Origin: Georhizobium profundi
GTDB taxonomy: Bacteria > Pseudomonadota > Alphaproteobacteria > Rhizobiales > Rhizobiaceae
DNA length: 64,000 nucleotides
Assembly: GCF_003952725.1 (NCBI RefSeq)
Contig: NZ_CP032509.1
Coordinates: forward strand, 3,992,001 to 4,056,000
Direction of reading: 5' to 3'
Part shown: positions 40,731-48,207 of the stretch, in pieces
How the letters are laid out: every line of letters starts with the position of its first letter
How positions within the stretch are numbered: position 1 is the first letter of the stretch
Position numbers and translations under genes: made by a program
The notes under the pieces: model-generated
Seen by the model: only the letters and a program-made list of their open reading frames with translations
Told to the model about the DNA's origin: nothing
Databases searched by the model: none

Positions 40731-41174
40731 ATGGCTCAGCCAGACCAGCAGAACCTCATCATACCCGCACTGCGTCCGCTCTATTCGGGCCTCTCCACCA
40801 CTGCCGAAACGGTTCTGCGCCTCGTCGCAGGCCTTGCGATGGTGACACATGGCTGGCCCAAGATCACCAATCCGTTCGGCTCGGTGGGGATGGTGGAGAG
40901 CCTCGGCTTCGTGCCGGGAGCGCTCTGGTCGCCGCTGCTGGCGGGTACGGAATTCTTCGGCGGCATCCTTCTCGCCATTGGCCTTTTGACGCGCCCAGCA
41001 GCATTTGGCTGCTTCATCGTCCTCTGCGTCACGACCTACTTCCATTGGGTTGTGCAGGCTGAAGGCTATTCCGGTGCCGAAAAGTCGATCCTGTGGGCTG
41101 CGATGATGCTCTTCTTCGTCATCCGCGGCGGCAACGCCCAGTCTGTCGACGCGAAGATCGGCCGCCAGTTCTAA
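40731..41174 (+). CDS. DoxX family membrane protein
   Basis: A 147-residue protein with four hydrophobic segments typical of DoxX: TVLRLVAGLAMVTHGWPKI, ALWSPLLAGTEFFGGILLAIG, AFGCFIVLCVTTYFHWV and the last helix near WAAMMLFFVI. The ATG at 40731 follows AAGGATCG; upstream in-frame sequence is not conserved. DoxX proteins are linked to redox and stress functions, but the role here is unknown. Confidence 0.85.
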   Translation: MAQPDQQNLIIPALRPLYSGLSTTAETVLRLVAGLAMVTHGWPKITNPFGSVGMVESLGFVPGALWSPLLAGTEFFGGILLAIGLLTRPAAFGCFIVLCVTTYFHWVVQAEGYSGAEKSILWAAMMLFFVIRGGNAQSVDAKIGRQF

Positions 41175-41194
41175 GCATTCGGCGTCTGTAACGA

Positions 41195-41222
41195 AAAACG
41201 GCGCCCGCAAGGGGCGCCGTTC
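41195..41222 (-). terminator. Terminator of hsp20
   Basis: ACGGCGCC and GGCGCCGT form an 8-bp stem; the five A on the plus strand give a U run for the minus-strand hsp20 transcript ending 30 bp away. Confidence 0.75.
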
Positions 41223-41251
41223 CATTAAGCCACTCGAATGGCTCTAGCGGA

Positions 41252-41713
41252 TTAGGCGGTTTGCGCCTCGATCTGCTTTGCGCTCGTCGGGCTCGCCTGG
41301 ATGGAGATCCGGCGCGGCTTCATTGTCTCGGGGATCTCGCGCAGAAGATCGATGTGCAGCAGGCCGTTCTTCAGCGAAGCGCCGCGAACCTCGACGTGAT
41401 CGGCAAGCTGGAAGCGGCGCTCGAAGGCGCGCTTGGCAATGCCACGATAGAGGAATTCGCCGGCATCGCTGGCATCATCGGCCTTTTCGCCCTTGACGGT
41501 CAGCGTGTGCTCGCGCGCTTCGATCGACAGTTCGTCTTCACTGAAGCCTGCGACCGCCATGGTGATGCGGTAGGCGTTATCGCCGGTACGCTCGATATTG
41601 TAGGGCGGGTAGGTCTGGCCCTGGTCCGGCTGCGCAAGGCTGTCCAGCATGGTGAACAGGCGGTCGAAGCCAACGGTCGAGCGATAGAGGGGGGAGAAGT
41701 CTACATGACGCAT
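41252..41713 (-). CDS. Small heat-shock protein, Hsp20/IbpA type
   Basis: A 153-residue alpha-crystallin-domain chaperone that holds unfolding proteins. It opens with the IbpA-like MRHVDFSPLYRSTVGFDRLF; the domain covers about 35-130 with MAVAGFSEDELSIEAREHTLTV and the C-terminal LREIPETMKPRRI. The ATG at 41713 follows AAGGAGGA. The ribosome binding site is inside a predicted hairpin and a heat-shock-type promoter lies 120-150 bp upstream, both as expected for a thermally controlled gene. Confidence 0.94.
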   Translation of the reverse strand: MRHVDFSPLYRSTVGFDRLFTMLDSLAQPDQGQTYPPYNIERTGDNAYRITMAVAGFSEDELSIEAREHTLTVKGEKADDASDAGEFLYRGIAKRAFERRFQLADHVEVRGASLKNGLLHIDLLREIPETMKPRRISIQASPTSAKQIEAQTA

Positions 41714-41827
41714 TTTAAAGTCCTCCTTGAAGCGACTTGTTCGTCTGATCGATTGTCTGGCCTCACACCTGTTCCCGCTTGGCGGCGAAAGGCTTGAAGA
41801 GACCAGCGGACCCGTTCTGGCGTCCGC
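41714..41827 (-). promoter_or_regulatory. ROSE-like RNA thermometer leader of hsp20
   Basis: The hsp20 leader, about 115 nt from the predicted start point. Just before the gene, the RNA AAGUC-G-CUU, loop CAAG, GAG-GACUU (plus-strand positions 41718-41738) forms an 8-bp hairpin with one bulged G that closes the AAGGAGG ribosome binding site. It contains UCGCU, matching the UYGCU core described for ROSE thermometers of rhizobial small heat-shock genes, where a bulged G opposes the Shine-Dalgarno sequence. Confidence 0.75.
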
Positions 41828-41833
41828 AAAAAG

Positions 41834-41863
41834 AAGATGGGAAACGCGCATTCGCCGTTCAAG
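41834..41863 (-). promoter_or_regulatory. Sigma-32 (RpoH)-type promoter of hsp20
   Basis: Read on the minus strand, CTTGAA (41863-41858), 16 bp, then CCCATCTT (41841-41834), close to the heat-shock sigma factor consensus. The transcript would start near 41827. Confidence 0.7.
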
Positions 41864-42176
41864 AGGTGCCCGCACCCGCAGAATGCAGTTCTCATCTCTG
41901 CAGGGAATAGACCGGCCCCTCGGTCGTTAGGCACATGAATGCGAGATGAATGTCAGGTTCGGATCGCGTTCAGATGCACTGGACCATATTGGCCAGCGTC
42001 GGGACAAAGAAATCCTGACTGGCTGGAGTGTAACGTCCCTTCCCTTCAGCCATCGGCCGGAGGCGCGCGAAACCCACATATCGCTCTCGCGCCTCCGGTC
42101 TCTTTTTTCGCATCACCGTTCTTTGTGGGCAGACAGGTTCGATGCTAAGTGCCTGCTTTGAAGCCGGCGCTGCGTG
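41864..42176. other. Intergenic region with an orphan terminator
   Basis: About 310 bp between the hsp20 promoter and the downstream hydrolase. It holds a strong plus-strand terminator at 42057-42108 but no plus-strand gene in front of it. Open frames here (for example 41946-42161) show no recognisable protein features. Confidence 0.5.
42057..42108 (+). terminator. Strong terminator without an upstream gene
   Basis: CCGGAGGCGCG (42057-42067) and CGCGCCTCCGG (42088-42098) form a perfect 11-bp stem, followed by TCTC and six T. Its orientation is plus, whereas the preceding gene hsp20 is on the minus strand. Confidence 0.8.
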
Positions 42177-43163
42177 ATGCAAGATATTCTTTATCAGACC
42201 CCAAACAACCCGTTCCCCGATCCGACCGGCAACCGCCATGTTGCCGGTCATTTCCGCACGCGGGATGGCAAATCCTTGCGCTACGCACTCTTCAAATCCG
42301 ACGCCCCGCGCGCCAAGGGCACGATCGTGCTCGCTCATGGCCGCAACGAGTGCATCGAGAAATATTACGAGACGATCTCCGACCTTCTGAAGACCGGCCT
42401 CTGGGTGGCGACGTTCGATTGGCGCGGCCAGGGCGGCTCCGAGCGGCTCTTGCCCAACCACAGCGCCGGCTACGTGGAGCGGTTCGTCGACTACGAACAC
42501 GATCTTGAAGATTTCCTGACCCAAGTGGTGCTGCCGGATGCGCGGCTGCCGTTCTTCCTCGTGGCGCATTCGGCCGGTGCCCTTGTCGCACTTGCAGCCG
42601 CACCGCGGTTGACGACACGGATCGAGCGCATGGTGCTCTGCGCGCCGTTCATTGCGCTTGGCGGCCAGAGGCTGGGGCAGCGCGGGGTGCGCCTTCTGAC
42701 GAATGTCATGAGCCGGGTTGGGCTGAAGCGCATGATCGTTGCCCGTAACCGGCACAATCAGCCCTTTGAGGACAACCGCCTTACCCATGACGAGCGGCGC
42801 TTCCGGCGCAACCAGGCGATCTTCGGCTCGGCGCCTCTGCTCTCGCCCTCGAGCCCGACGGCCCGCTGGATCAGCGAAGCGCTCGGCCGGATCGATGTCG
42901 TTCGACATCAGGACCATCTTGCGGCAATCCAGATACCGACGCTTGTCCTGGCAGCAGGCGGCGACCAGATCGTTCCGCTGCGGGCCATCGAAAAGCTTGG
43001 AACGCTGTTTCGCGCCGGGCGGGTAATCACGATCGACCAGGCGCGCCACGAGCTGTTTCAGGAAAGCGATATTTACCGGGAACCGACACTGGCCGCGATC
43101 AAGGCCTTCCTGCCGGGCGCAGATGCTGAAGGCGAACAGAACGCGCTGTCGATCAGTTCTTGA
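42177..43163 (+). CDS. Alpha/beta hydrolase, lysophospholipase-like (S33 type)
   Basis: A 328-residue alpha/beta hydrolase of the serine aminopeptidase S33/monoacylglycerol lipase group. It shows the oxyanion segment VLAHGRNECIEKYYE, DWRGQGGSER, nucleophile elbow VAHSAGALV, a late Asp in AGGDQIVP and His in ARHELFQE. It has no signal peptide. The ATG at 42177 or the GTG one codon before may be used. Its last 11 bp overlap the 3' end of convergent hisN. Confidence 0.9.
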   Translation: MQDILYQTPNNPFPDPTGNRHVAGHFRTRDGKSLRYALFKSDAPRAKGTIVLAHGRNECIEKYYETISDLLKTGLWVATFDWRGQGGSERLLPNHSAGYVERFVDYEHDLEDFLTQVVLPDARLPFFLVAHSAGALVALAAAPRLTTRIERMVLCAPFIALGGQRLGQRGVRLLTNVMSRVGLKRMIVARNRHNQPFEDNRLTHDERRFRRNQAIFGSAPLLSPSSPTARWISEALGRIDVVRHQDHLAAIQIPTLVLAAGGDQIVPLRAIEKLGTLFRAGRVITIDQARHELFQESDIYREPTLAAIKAFLPGADAEGEQNALSISS

Positions 43164-43932
43164 GGAGCGCCAGCGCCTCTTCGTGCACACGCCTGCTGCC
43201 ACAAGCCACGATGTCGCCCCCGCCTTCGGGCCGACCGCCATCCCAGGTGGTGATCACACCGCCGGCATTCTCGATGATCGGGATCAGCGCCGCGATATCG
43301 TAGGGCTTGAGGTCCGATTCGACGACGATATCCGCATGGCCGCTGGCCAATAGCGCATAGGCGTAGCAATCGCAGCCATAGCGGGCGAGCCGCACGGACT
43401 GTTCCACACGCTCATAACGGCCGACATGGGCATCGGAGAAGATCTTCGGCGACGTCGTGAATAGCGTGGCGTCGGCAAGCGTTTCGCAGGCGCGCACCTT
43501 GAGTGCTTCCTGCCCTGCCGATCGGCCGAAATATCGGGATTCGCCATGACCGGCGACAAAGGTTTCGCCGATGAACGGCTGGTCCATCAGCCCCATCACG
43601 GCGCGGCCGTTATGATAGAGGCCGATCAGCGTTCCCCAGACGGGAAGACCTGAAATGAACGCACGGGTGCCGTCGATGGGGTCGATGACCCATAGGTATT
43701 CCCGATCGGTGCCATGGCTGCCGTGCTCTTCGCCCAGAATGCCATGATCGGGATAGGCCTGCATGATCAGGTCGCGGATCGCCGTCTCGGCTGCCTTGTC
43801 GGCCTCGGTCACCGGATCGAACAGACCGGCACCCTTGGTCTCGACGGCCCCATTCTGGCGGAATCTCGGCAGCGTCTGTTCAGCCGCCGCAGCTGCCAGT
43901 CGGCGCAAGAAATCGAGATCGGGTAAGGCCAT
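43153..43932 (-). CDS. hisN: Histidinol-phosphatase, inositol monophosphatase family
   Basis: A 259-residue Mg-dependent phosphatase. Metal sites are GEEHGS (Glu68, Glu69), DPIDGTRAF (Asp84, Asp87) and KPYDIAALIPIIENAGG. This subgroup in rhizobia is annotated as histidinol-phosphatase of histidine synthesis, and its place next to hutG and cpdR matches that group. ATG 43932 is preferred over GTG 43941. A broader phosphatase specificity cannot be ruled out. Confidence 0.87.
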   Translation of the reverse strand: MALPDLDFLRRLAAAAAEQTLPRFRQNGAVETKGAGLFDPVTEADKAAETAIRDLIMQAYPDHGILGEEHGSHGTDREYLWVIDPIDGTRAFISGLPVWGTLIGLYHNGRAVMGLMDQPFIGETFVAGHGESRYFGRSAGQEALKVRACETLADATLFTTSPKIFSDAHVGRYERVEQSVRLARYGCDCYAYALLASGHADIVVESDLKPYDIAALIPIIENAGGVITTWDGGRPEGGGDIVACGSRRVHEEALALLKN

Positions 43933-44006
43933 GAATTCCACTATGACTGACGGACAACACTGCTCATAGATTTATTGCAACTGCGAAGACCCATCAATCT
44001 AATCGA

Positions 44007-44035
44007 TTGACTTTTGTGCGACGCAACAATAGCTT
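44007..44035 (+). promoter_or_regulatory. Promoter of the alpha-r8-type small RNA
   Basis: TTGACT (44007-44012), a 17-bp spacer and TAGCTT (44030-44035). The predicted start near 44041 gives an RNA of about 76 nt ending at the terminator T run. Confidence 0.65.
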
Positions 44036-44040
44036 CGAGG

Positions 44041-44116
44041 TGCAGTTCGCTGCAATGCCCATTTGGGCGTTTCCTCCCTAGACTTCTACCGCGTCCCAAC
44101 GGGCGCGGTTTTTTTA
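44041..44116 (+). ncRNA. mmgR: Small RNA of the alpha-r8 (MmgR) family
   Basis: A predicted transcript of about 76 nt. It holds a first hairpin (GCCC ATTT GGGC), the single-stranded motif TTTCCTCCCT at 44070-44079, which can pair with Shine-Dalgarno sequences and is the conserved core of alpha-r8 RNAs, and a rho-independent terminator (CCGCG-T-CCC AAC GGG-CGCGG then seven T, 44089-44115). Size, motif, promoter and position between hisN and hutG agree with S. meliloti MmgR, which limits polyhydroxybutyrate accumulation. Family assignment is from memory of the motif and synteny, not from a covariance search. Confidence 0.75.
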
Positions 44117-44152
44117 TGGACTGGAGCAATAGCTCCGGCTCTTTGATTTGTC

Positions 44153-44196
44153 GCGTTGTCCAACGGTGAACCGCTATCCACTTCACCTGGAAACGC
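44153..44196 (-). repeat. 44-bp dispersed palindromic repeat, copy B
   Basis: Same element as at 9327-9370 but in the opposite orientation: GCGTTGTCC ... ends CACCTGGAAACGC. It sits directly in front of the hutG stop codon, between the small RNA terminator and hutG. Confidence 0.85.
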
Positions 44197-44202
44197 TCCG
44201 AG

Positions 44203-45087
44203 CTATTCGGCGGCGAGCGGCACTTCCAGCATGTCGCTTTCGACAAGCGCGATCAACGCATCGATGAAATCTGTCAGATCGGCGTGCAGCCGGTCGAAGC
44301 CCGGCTTCTTCTCGAGCCGCTCCTCGTCAAAATAAAGCCCGCGATTGACCTCGATCTGCAAGGCATGGAGGCCATGCGCCGGCCGGCCGTAATGTTCGGT
44401 GATGAACCCGCCCGCATAGGGTTTGTTGCGGGTCACCGCATAACCCATTTCCTGCAGAATCAGGGCGGCCGAGCGGGTCAGGTCCTGCGATGCGCTGGTG
44501 CCGTAGCGGTCGCCGATGATGAAGTCCGGCCTCACCGGTGAAGCGGGAGAGCGCACGCTCGCCGGCATCGAGTGACAATCGACCAGCACAGCCATGCCAT
44601 AGGTCACGCGAGTGCGCGCGATCAGCCGGCGCAGGCACGCATGATAGGGGCGGTAAATGCCCTCGATGCGCTCCAGCGCTTCGGCGACCGGCAGACGATG
44701 GCTGTATATCTCGACATTTTCGGCCACCAAACGAGGAATCGTGCCGAGACCGCCGGCAACCCGCGTCGACGAGATATTGGCGAAGGGCGGCAACGCTCCC
44801 TCGAACATGCGCGGATCGAGTTCGTAAGGTTCGCGATTGACGTCGAGATAGGCGCGCGGAAAGTGGGCGACCAGCATCGGCGCACCGGCCGGGACCGCAT
44901 GGGCGAACAATTCATCGACGTAGAAATCTTCTGATTTGCGGATGCGGCGCGCGTCGAGCCGCGACTGGGCAAGGAAGGAAGCGGGATAGATTCGCCCGCT
45001 GTGGGGCGAGTTGAAGACGAGAGGGGTTGTCTGGCGGGGCGCCATCCGGACCTCGAATGGCTCAGAATCAAACACCAGCGCTGCCAA
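44203..45087 (-). CDS. hutG: N-formylglutamate amidohydrolase
   Basis: A 294-residue amidohydrolase that releases formate from N-formylglutamate in histidine degradation or acts on related N-formyl amino acids. It contains FNSPHSGRIYP, FPRAYLDVNRE, VLVDCHSMPA and the late EVNRGLYFDE. The start is uncertain: TTG at 45087 with GGAG about 10 bp upstream, or a downstream codon. It is divergent from cpdR, with 262 bp between, a pairing also known in Sinorhizobium. Confidence 0.85.
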   Translation of the reverse strand: MAALVFDSEPFEVRMAPRQTTPLVFNSPHSGRIYPASFLAQSRLDARRIRKSEDFYVDELFAHAVPAGAPMLVAHFPRAYLDVNREPYELDPRMFEGALPPFANISSTRVAGGLGTIPRLVAENVEIYSHRLPVAEALERIEGIYRPYHACLRRLIARTRVTYGMAVLVDCHSMPASVRSPASPVRPDFIIGDRYGTSASQDLTRSAALILQEMGYAVTRNKPYAGGFITEHYGRPAHGLHALQIEVNRGLYFDEERLEKKPGFDRLHADLTDFIDALIALVESDMLEVPLAAE

Positions 45088-45349
45088 TTCGCCTGCACTC
45101 CGTTGCTTGTCGATCGAGATGGTGGAAGCGATGCGAAAAAGCCCCGCATCCCTTGAATTCGACGGCCCAAATCATGTTGCCAGTTGCCTCAACCCGTGTC
45201 CATAGCCCATAAAAATAGGCTTGTACCTGCCTGAGTCGAGCGCGCTCCTTATTCGGCTTTCACCGGATGTTTACGCAAGTGTTGTTTCTGTGGCAGCGAG
45301 AGGTGCGCGCTTTATGACAGCCGACGACGACATTTCAGGACGACAGAGA

Positions 45350-45709
45350 ATGAAGATTCTTCTTGCCGAAGACGACAATGACATGCGCCGCTTCCTGGTG
45401 AAGGCGCTGGAAAAGGCCGGCTATGAGGTCCGCGCCTTCGACAATGGCGCCAGCGCCTATGACCGGTTGCGCGAAGAGCCGTTTTCGCTGCTCTTGACGG
45501 ACATCGTGATGCCCGAGATGGACGGCATCGAGCTCGCCCGTCGTGCGACGGAACTCGACCCGGACCTGAAGGTCATGTTCATCACCGGCTTTGCCGCCGT
45601 GGCGCTGAACCCGGATTCCAACGCACCGAAAGATGCCAAGGTTCTGTCCAAACCCTTCCATCTGCGCGATCTGGTGGATGAAATCCACAAGATGCTCGAG
45701 GCTGCCTGA
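45350..45709 (+). CDS. cpdR: CpdR-type single-domain response regulator
   Basis: A 119-residue stand-alone receiver domain with phosphoacceptor Asp51 in LLTDIVMPEMDG and the conserved LSKPFHLRDLV. Sequence pattern and neighbourhood (hisN, hutG, tRNA-Val) match rhizobial CpdR1. Unphosphorylated CpdR primes ClpXP for degradation of CtrA and other cell-cycle proteins; phosphorylation by the CckA-ChpT route switches it off. The ATG at 45350 has AGGA nine bases before. rcdA, its partner, lies at 5926. Confidence 0.92.
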   Translation: MKILLAEDDNDMRRFLVKALEKAGYEVRAFDNGASAYDRLREEPFSLLLTDIVMPEMDGIELARRATELDPDLKVMFITGFAAVALNPDSNAPKDAKVLSKPFHLRDLVDEIHKMLEAA

Positions 45710-45802
45710 GGCCCGTTCCAGGCCCTTTCGAAAAGCAGGTAATTTCGCTTTCGACACTATTGACGCGGCAAAGCCATTTATGGTCTATGCCGCTCCACGG
45801 AT

Positions 45803-45877
<75 letters not shown>

Positions 45878-45903
45878 TCCTTTTCAAGCACTTAGCTTCA
45901 ATT

Positions 45904-45945
45904 CAAGCAGCGCACGACCGGTCCACCGACCTCGGGCGCTGCTTG
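45904..45945 (+). terminator. Probable terminator of tRNA-Val
   Basis: CAAGCAGCGC (45904-45913) and GCGCTGCTTG (45936-45945) pair perfectly, followed by TTTCT. It ends 68 bp after the tRNA. Confidence 0.65.
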
Positions 45946-46140
45946 TTTCTGCCTCATGTCATTGGTCGTCGTCGCGAACCGCCAGAGCCCTGCCTACTGC
46001 CAAGGGTTTGGGGTCAATCCGCCCGGTCATTCCTTGGGGCCGGAAGAGGTAGACGTTCGCCGGTCGATGCTTGGACTGAGGTCCGTTTCTAACACCCGAT
46101 CAGTGCTTTACGTTGACCTGACGTCCTTCTGGGGAGGACG

Positions 46141-46185
46141 GGAGCTGCGCGTGACCAACCGCCCCCGGTGGTCACGCGCAGCTCC
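46141..46185. repeat. Perfect 17-bp inverted repeat
   Basis: GGAGCTGCGCGTGACCA at 46141-46157 is exactly complementary to TGGTCACGCGCAGCTCC at 46169-46185, with an 11-nt GC-rich spacer. No T run follows on either strand. Confidence 0.9.
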
Positions 46186-46394
46186 ACCGATCAAACGGTC
46201 GAATCGCGCCGTGTGGTTGGCGCGGCGTTAAGAGCAATCTGCGATATTTGATAGGTGCGGTGGAGCGCAGCGCTGGATACAAGGCTGTTGGCCCCTTGTC
46301 TCAACCGGGGCCAGGGTCGCGGTTCGTTATTCAGGCCCCCCAGCCCCAACAGCCGCGACCCACGGGATTTCCGGGCCTATTTCCCACAAAGAGG

Positions 46395-46423
46395 CCCGCA
46401 TCCTTTCGGATACGGGCCTGAAA
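46395..46423 (-). terminator. Hairpin downstream of the PRC-barrel gene
   Basis: AGGCCCG-C-ATCC and GGAT-A-CGGGCCT form a stem with one internal mismatch and loop TTTC; on the minus strand it is followed by CTTTG. Confidence 0.6.
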
Positions 46424-46443
46424 TCAGACGCTCTGTGGAAAGA

Positions 46444-46815
46444 TTAGTCTTCCCAACGATCCAGAGCTTCAACCTGTTCCTGTGTCATGTCGACCTGAAG
46501 GTTGTCGCCATTGAGCGTGACCTGATCGAACGGGATGACGACATCGGTGTCACCGACGCCCAGGAAGCCGCCAACTTCAGCCGAAAATGCCGTCGGCGTA
46601 CCGTCATCGGTGCCAAGCACTTCTTCGACTTCGCCGATCGTCTCGCCAGCTGCGTCCAGGATGTTCATGTCTTCCAGCTGCTCGACCGTCAGATTGAACT
46701 CGCTGACCATCTGGCTGTCGGATTCGATTTCGATCAAGCCGGCCGGAGCCTGAGCCGAAGCGGCGGCGACAAAGCCGAACATCGAGAGGGCGACGAGTGA
46801 AGCGGTCTTTTTCAT
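46444..46815 (-). CDS. Exported PRC-barrel domain protein
   Basis: A 123-residue protein with a signal peptide (MKKTASLVALSMFGFVAAAS AQA-type cleavage) and a PRC-barrel-like region, MNILDAAGETIGEVEEVLGT, common in exported alphaproteobacterial proteins. It is strongly acidic. The ATG at 46815 lies nine bases after GGAG. Function unknown. Confidence 0.82.
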   Translation of the reverse strand: MKKTASLVALSMFGFVAAASAQAPAGLIEIESDSQMVSEFNLTVEQLEDMNILDAAGETIGEVEEVLGTDDGTPTAFSAEVGGFLGVGDTDVVIPFDQVTLNGDNLQVDMTQEQVEALDRWED

Positions 46816-47047
46816 TATGGTACTCCGTGTTGGAACTGGCCGAATAACCCGCGCCGCCCAAATCGGTTCCACATCTTCCAGCCGATTGCAACGCTCACCG
46901 TGCGGGTCAGCCTTCGCTCATGTCGTGGCGATGTTCGTTCTCAGGAAACGTCATCGACCGGTGGAACACTGCGAGCCGCTCCTCGTTTTCAAAGCTCCGC
47001 GGGCGCAACAAGGGCGCCCAACCCATCTGACAGGAGCTGTACGAGAA

Positions 47048-47365
47048 ATGAGTGCTCGTCCGTTTTCGCCCGTTTGGGTCACCCTACCCGGCCGGCCACC
47101 ACGCCGAGTCGACAGCGCCTTCGAGGCGCTGGAATGCCTGATGGGCGGCTGGCCCATCACGACGCATTCCACATATCGCCGAGCGGTTCAGGCCTGCCGC
47201 GATGCAATCGATGGCTTCGTTCCCGCCACGAAAGCGCGCGAGGCATTTCTTGCCGCCGCGCGAACGATCGGCGCAACGACCTCAACCAAACCCGCCAAAC
47301 ATCACGACATCGCGGCGGCAGCCCGCGCATCCAAAGGAGCCTTCGATGGCATCGTCCAGCTTTGA
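47048..47365 (+). CDS. DUF982 family protein, first of a pair
   Basis: A 105-residue protein matching DUF982: FSPVWVTLPGR, ALECLMGGWPI, YRRAVQACRDAIDG and AREAFLAAA. This is a small rhizobial family without a known role. Its 3' end overlaps the next DUF982 gene by 20 bp, so the two are probably co-translated. An AGGAG lies about 14 bp before the ATG. Confidence 0.82.
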   Translation: MSARPFSPVWVTLPGRPPRRVDSAFEALECLMGGWPITTHSTYRRAVQACRDAIDGFVPATKAREAFLAAARTIGATTSTKPAKHHDIAAAARASKGAFDGIVQL

Positions 47366-47624
47366 TCACACCGTGCACGTCTTTGCCGGCCTCGGCTTCA
47401 TCCAGGCCATCAAGAGCCCTGCAGCCGCACTCTCCTACCTGGAGGCCATGCCGGGCTGGCGCAAAGACAAGCGCCATACGGCGGCACACAAGGCATGTCG
47501 GGCTGGTATGAGTGGTGGCGCCCAGACGGCGGCCGCGCGTGCCGCCTTCGAAGACTTCATGCTGCATGCCGGCTTGCTGGTGCAGAATTCGCCGCAGGTC
47601 GATGAATTGACGACGGCGGCTTGA
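47346..47624 (+). CDS. DUF982-like protein, second of a pair
   Basis: A 92-residue protein with the same plan as the gene before it (SPAAALSYLEAMPGWRKDKRHTAAHKACRAGM) but divergent in sequence; a probable DUF982 member. The ATG lies six bases after AAGGAG and inside the end of the first gene. It looks like an old tandem duplication. Confidence 0.72.
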   Translation: MASSSFDHTVHVFAGLGFIQAIKSPAAALSYLEAMPGWRKDKRHTAAHKACRAGMSGGAQTAAARAAFEDFMLHAGLLVQNSPQVDELTTAA

Positions 47625-47659
47625 AGAGTCGGATCGTTCCGAAACTCTCTCTAGACAAT

Positions 47660-47687
47660 TGCGCCGGCATCACTTCAGGCCGGCGCA
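47660..47687 (+). terminator. Terminator of the DUF982 pair
   Basis: TGCGCCGGC and GCCGGCGCA form a perfect 9-bp stem with a 10-nt loop; TCTTC follows. It lies 36 bp after the second gene. Confidence 0.65.
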
Positions 47688-47734
47688 TCTTCAGCTTCAC
47701 ATCATCCCGGCTATCGGAGCCGAGGCTATTTCGC

Positions 47735-47911
47735 TCAGTTCGGTTCGACGAGATGAACGGCAGTGTTCTCGTAGGCAGTTGCCGGCGTCGGGATCACGCC
47801 AGCGACATTGGCGAAAAGGAACGATGCGATGATGATCTTTGCAGCGACGACGACCATGACGACCGGACGAAGGCTCTGAGCGACATTTTCGCTGGTGTGG
47901 CTTGCGGACAT
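47735..47911 (-). CDS. Small membrane protein, hypothetical
   Basis: A 58-residue frame: MSASHTSENVAQSLRP, then one hydrophobic helix (about residues 18-40, VVMVVVAAKIIIASFLFANV), then a short polar tail. This single-pass layout is typical of a genuine small membrane protein. The ribosome binding site is weak. The frame is open upstream to 48064 but that part is not membrane-like. I do not recognise a family. Confidence 0.5.
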   Translation of the reverse strand: MSASHTSENVAQSLRPVVMVVVAAKIIIASFLFANVAGVIPTPATAYENTAVHLVEPN

Positions 47912-48144
47912 TTTGTTGTTCTCGTTCGAGTGGTTGATCTCGGGAATCTGGACGATGTTTATCAAGCAAACCCTGCCCTGGACCTGCCGTGGCAGATGGG
48001 GACTTTTTGCTCCGACCGGTTCGCGGCAGGACTTGCTTCTGTGGCCGCAGCCACGGAAATTCAACCATCAAATCGTTACGAGGTTCCAACCATCCCGGCA
48101 TTTCGGGAGAGGAAGTTTGCAATCCAAGATCGATGTCGCAGAAA

Positions 48145-48180
48145 TGTAACACCGGCGCCCATGGGGACGCCGGTGTTACA
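48145..48180. terminator. Terminator of the liv-type operon
   Basis: TGTAACACCGGCG (48145-48157) and CGCCGGTGTTACA (48168-48180) form a perfect 13-bp stem 28 bp beyond the livM stop codon; read on the minus strand it is followed by TTTCTG. Confidence 0.75.
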
Positions 48181-48207
48181 CGATAAGCGATGGATGAAAG
48201 GGTTCGC

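Larger units (their letters stand above)
45878..46443. other. Gene-poor stretch with several inverted repeats
   Basis: About 565 bp after tRNA-Val without a convincing protein gene. It holds hairpins at 45904-45945, 46141-46185 and 46395-46423, and a long-range pair GGGTCGCGG / CCGCGACCC at about 46314 and 46353. A 91-residue frame at 45956-46231 has no familiar features. Confidence 0.5.

Noticed and set aside
41946..42161. 71-codon open frame upstream of the S33-type hydrolase
   Set aside because: It reads through the strong terminator stem and has no domain or ribosome binding site; its opening looks like spurious frames in rhizobial intergenic DNA.
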